DNA of 64,000 nt from Acestrorhynchus altus. Its lineage: Eukaryota; Chordata; Actinopteri; Characiformes; Acestrorhynchidae. The notes beneath the pieces are model-generated. The model was given only the letters and a program-made list of their open reading frames with translations, searched no databases and was not told where the DNA came from. The translations under genes were made by a program, and so were the position numbers. Shown here in pieces: positions 60,705-64,000 of this stretch (the stretch's first letter is position 1; each line of letters opens with the position of its first letter). Location: positions 13,580,921 through 13,644,920 of the forward strand of contig CM067505.1 of NCBI GenBank assembly GCA_034509495.1, given 5' to 3'.

Positions 60705-62150
60705 AACTGCTCAACAGTGTCTGCTTGTCTTCTTTGATGTTCTCTTCTGAGCCTTATCGAGTTGAAGTGCATGCAAATTAGAGGATATGTTTTATAGCTT
60801 GAAAGCTGTCAGCACCCTTTCCATGATCTTAACGGCATGAGGTCCAGAGTGTGTTTTTCAGTTTATTCTGAAATATTTACATGAAGAGATCTCACAGTAT
60901 CTGCATAGTTCAATCATTTAGATGAGTTAGATAGAATGGTTAAGTATGAAATAAATTTTAATTAAATTAATTTAGTTAATTGTAGAGAAAGTTACTAAAC
61001 CCAGATATTTATAGAGAAGATGATAGGCACCACATTTTGCAAAGTCTATGTTACAAATGTACAATTTAAAAAAAATATTTTATTTATTTTATTGTGCAGT
61101 ACTGTTGTTGCTTTTGTTACACATTTTTTTGTTACAAAAATGTGGACATGTTCTACAATGACAGTCATTGAGGACATAAAATGTGCCTGATGATCATTTC
61201 TAATGACAATGGTTTTGGATATAATACAACAGCTATTATAGTAATACCAGCTGCTTTTTTTGGACAATGGATAATTACTAAGGCAGCCACCACAGAATTT
61301 GAGTAAATCCAGTGTCACGTGTCTCTTACACACCTATTAATACAGCTCAGATATTCACACACTTTCTTGCTCTGTATGCAAATTTGACTTAGGAAGAGTT
61401 TTACATGTTCACAGAGACTAGAGCCTAGAGGAATGATTATTTAAATACCTTCACATTGCTCTAGTAGTATCTTTATTTTTTGCTTAACTAGTCAAGATGT
61501 ATGTTTTCTTAAAAAACTGTGAGGATATTAATTCCTTGGCTGCCTTTTGGATTTCCTAAAAGTCACTTGCCTATGCTCAGAGCCAAGGAATGTTCATTAG
61601 TCTATATTTTACACAATGAGATAGCACAAAATTACATATGACAGTAAGTTTATGTTACATTTACATATTAGGGTTAAGGTTAGGCTTAGGATAAAGGCTG
61701 GGTTAGGGTTATTTTGAGGTGTGGGTTCAGGTAAGATGAGGTGTGGATTCACTGGTGCTTTTGTAGCAAATTGCTTGATTTGAATAATACACACGTGTTG
61801 CAGTATATTTAGCACACATTTTACAAATTATAAAGAGTGCTGTTTTTGACATATATGAATTCTTCTTGAATCTAACCTAATTTTACAGCTGGATTTTTAG
61901 ACATTAACAAGTCTAGTATGTACAACATAGAACCAATATTTTGGATGGAAAGAAACTTTTTTAACATAACATAACAACATAAAAAGTTTTGTTCCCAGCC
62001 TTTGAGTGTTATATTCCAATTGCTTATGTCTAAAACAAATGCAGAATTGACTACATTCATCCTAAACTTCACTTCTGTGACCATGACAAAGAAAGTTACA
62101 TATTTTCAGTATAGAAACAGTCGATTTTGCAGCTTCTCATTTATACAGTC
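60705..62150. other. upstream of the lectin gene; TTAGGG-like words at 61667-61725
   Basis: AT-rich region expected to contain the lectin promoter, but no core promoter stands out. The 61667-61725 stretch has diverged TTAGGG/TTAAGG words. No gene recognised. Confidence 0.35.
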
Positions 62151-62159
62151 AGACTAAGA

Positions 62160-63250
62160 ACACTATATGCATTGCAAATTTACACAGAGTACCAAAAACT
62201 GTTCAGAAGTGTGTGTTTTTCTGAGACTTATGACTATACTGCCAATCAGTTTCACAAATCAGTCCCCAATTATAGTCGCCCATCATGTTCTCATTAAATT
62301 GTCCTTGGTAACGGGGTTCAAAGTTCATAATGTCCTGGTGAAAGTACTCACCTTGCTCCTCTGAATAAGCTCCCATATTCTCTTTGAACTCAAATCAAGA
62401 TGAGCATCAAGGATATGGATTTTGAGTGACATCCTGTAGCCCATTGCAGCATAGTTCTTTATTAGAGTCTGAACCAGTGCATAGTTTTCATCTATATGAT
62501 TGCCCAGGAAGCTGTGAACCACTGCAATTAAACTGTTCACTGCACTTTATGATCTTCTTGATTTGTGGTCAGACAGCTTAGGGAAAAGATCTGGGAGGTA
62601 CTTCAAAGCTCTTGATTCCTTATCTGGAGCTGTGAAAAATTGTTTTATGAGCCCCAACTTGATGTGTAGTGGTGGCATCAGCACCTTGCGGGGGTCCACC
62701 AGTGGCTCCCACTTTACGTTGTTCTTCCCTACAGAGAACTCTGTCTGCTGAGGCCAATCCTGCCTGTGATACTATGCTTCAGTATCCTGGCTGTCCCAAA
62801 GGCAAATAAAGCAAGGATACTTTATAAAACCACCTTGGCGGCCCATCAGGAATGACACCATTTTGAAATCTCTGATAACTTCCCAGCTGTACCCATCATA
62901 CTTCAAGGCACCTAGCAACATCTTGACACTGGTGTATTCCTCTTTCAGGTGCACGGATACTTGTCCCTATTGTGAAGCAGCATCACTTTGAGGCTCTAGC
63001 ATGAGCTGTCTATGAAGAGGCGCCACTCTTCTGAGGTGTTACAGGTGATACCTATAGTCTCAAATAGACTGGCCACATTGTTACAGAAGCACAGTCCAAT
63101 TGGTGACACTTCCTCTGATCTGTGAATTGAACATTTTAATCTAATAAGTTCCATTGCTTGAGCCTTGATGTCAGAAGCTCAGCATTGGACTTGGTGAGAC
63201 CAAGGTCTCTGGTCAGATCATTGAGGTCTTTTTGGTTAGGGTAGTACGGC
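62160..63250 (-). pseudogene. decayed copy of a multi-copy animal ORF family (probably transposon-derived)
   Basis: Order on the - strand: PYYPNQKDLNDL and LTKSNAELLTSRLKQWN (about 63240-63160), MVSFLMGRQGGFIKYPCFICLWDSQD (about 62862-62782, split here by decay), NNVKWEPLVDPRKVLMPPLH (about 62720-62665), FLGNHIDENYALVQTLIKNY (about 62505-62446), then FHQDIMNFEPRYQGQFNENM in a further frame (about 62360-62290). I know this protein only as a repeated uncharacterised ORF in animal genomes. Stops and frameshifts abound. Confidence 0.6.
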
Positions 63251-63278
63251 TTCCGCTCTTCAGCTACAATCAGAGAAA

Positions 63279-63356
63279 GTTCCAGAAAATTCTAGATAAT
63301 TCTGGACAGTTCTAGAAACTTCTTGATAGTTCTCACAATTCCAGAAGCTTCTTGAA
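63279..63356. promoter_or_regulatory. heat-shock-element-like array, 10-bp period
   Basis: TTCNNGANNN units recur in exact 10-bp register from 63280 to 63332, followed by a perfect four-pentamer element TTCCAGAAGCTTCTTGAA at 63339-63356. Matches the alternating nGAAn/nTTCn rule of heat-shock factor sites. Function unknown; could be a simple tandem repeat. Confidence 0.6.
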
Positions 63357-63645
63357 GTCTATATTCAGCACTGACTATATCACGAATACACTTACAAATA
63401 GATACATTTCAAAATATCAATGTGCTGAACACAAAAGCAGTGTTTTCCAGGAATAATACCTTTTTTTCTATTCATTTAAGGCACAAAGATCTAGGAAAAC
63501 ACACTTAACAACTGGGAATATTTGTAATTTTTAATTGTTACGTAGTGTTCTTTATTAGTCCTGGGAAATTCACAATGTTACAAATGGATAGTAAGGCACT
63601 CAGTACAAGAAATAGATAAAGTATAGTATACTATATACAGAATAG
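63357..63645. other. intergenic, nothing recognised
   Basis: AT-rich, no feature; a TTTATTAGTCCTGGGAAATTCACAATG stretch near 63551 may be an antisense retroposon end. Confidence 0.35.
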
Positions 63646-63647
63646 TC

Positions 63648-64000
63648 TTCTTCTTATTCTTTCAGCTGCTCCATTTAGGGGTCGCCATAGCGGATCATCT
63701 GCCTCCATCTTGCCCTATCCCCTGCCTCCTCTACTGTTACACCAACCATCTCCATGTCCACTTTCACTATGTCCATAAACCTTCTCTGAGTTCTTCCTCT
63801 TCTTCTTCTGCCCATGTTTTCCCATGATATTTGAAGTCATCCACCTTTATGTCCTCTACTCCTTGCATTTTCACCTTTCCGCCTGCCTCCCTCTCATTCA
63901 CACACATATTCCATCTTGTCTCTACTGACCTTCATTCCTCTCCTCTCCAGTGCATACCTCCATCTCTCCAGGTTCTCTTCCACCTGTTCTCTACTCTCAC
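63648..64000 (-). pseudogene. LINE 3' coding end, antisense, running off the window
   Basis: On the - strand the sequence reads like the end of a fish non-LTR reverse transcriptase ORF: EYVCVNEREAGGKVKMQGVE (about 63900-63840) and VDDFKYHGK, then, after a deletion, an end like MEADDPLWRPLNGAA (about 63715-63670). Continues beyond the right edge. Confidence 0.6.

Noticed and set aside
61667..61730. Interstitial telomere repeat
   Set aside because: Only a few diverged TTAGGG-like words (TTAGGG, TTAAGG, TTAGGC) and no array; such words are frequent in fish repeats.

Overview
The window looks like nuclear DNA of a teleost fish: AT-rich, intron-containing genes separated by long repeat-rich stretches, very many (CA)n, (TA)n and (GA)n microsatellites, and typical fish transposons (Rex3, L2-like and I/Nimb-like LINEs, Tc1 elements, hAT elements, a chromodomain-bearing Ty3/gypsy element of the sushi type). 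The species cannot be told from the sequence; an otophysan (catfish, characin or relative) is only a guess. I see no prokaryotic or organellar features, no CRISPR array and no tRNA or rRNA gene.

Three protein-coding genes can be assembled from exons with matching splice sites and phases. (1) On the + strand, 2057-9856, an SBK-family serine/threonine kinase of 340 aa in four exons, the first holding only two codons. Its second intron holds a broken L2-like LINE and its first coding-to-coding intron a decayed hAT/ZMYM-like transposase. (2) On the - strand, 33240-23642, a class I facilitative glucose transporter, best matched to SLC2A3/GLUT3, 548 aa in ten exons whose lengths follow the vertebrate class I GLUT pattern; a CpG-rich, CCAAT-containing region at about 33.77-34.17 kb is the probable promoter. 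(3) On the - strand, 60704-50681, a 265 aa type II membrane C-type lectin-like receptor in six exons. It keeps all canonical disulphide cysteines but lacks the EPN/QPD and WND calcium and sugar-binding motifs. Its introns hold a Rex3 copy with a 12-bp target duplication and a Tc1 nested inside an older Tc1; a third Tc1 lies about 36 bp past its stop codon.

Region by region: 0-10 kb kinase gene; 10-23 kb intergenic, with LINE and hAT remnants (two nested hAT elements at 17.16-18.66 kb, an RTE-like LINE at 20.7-21.5 kb); 23.6-34.2 kb glucose transporter and promoter; 34-41 kb intergenic, with compound microsatellites, a U2 snRNA/LINE-tail chimera at 38.6 kb and a perfect 162-bp palindrome at 39.0 kb; 41-48.9 kb a nest of retroelements (Ty3/gypsy with two 289-bp LTRs inserted in an L2-like LINE, followed by an I/Nimb-like LINE); 49.5-60.7 kb lectin gene; 57.7-59.0 kb a pair of LTR-like direct repeats around a 12-bp minisatellite, inside lectin intron 3; 62.1-63.3 kb a decayed multi-copy ORF preceded by a 10-bp-periodic heat-shock-element-like array; 63.65-64 kb an antisense LINE 3' region running off the window.

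The three genes do not form a pathway; they are neighbours only. The most unusual items are the self-priming-type primer binding site of the gypsy element, the perfect palindrome, the U2-headed retroposon, the heat-shock-element array, and the Rex3 copy with a long open frame that has lost its catalytic box.
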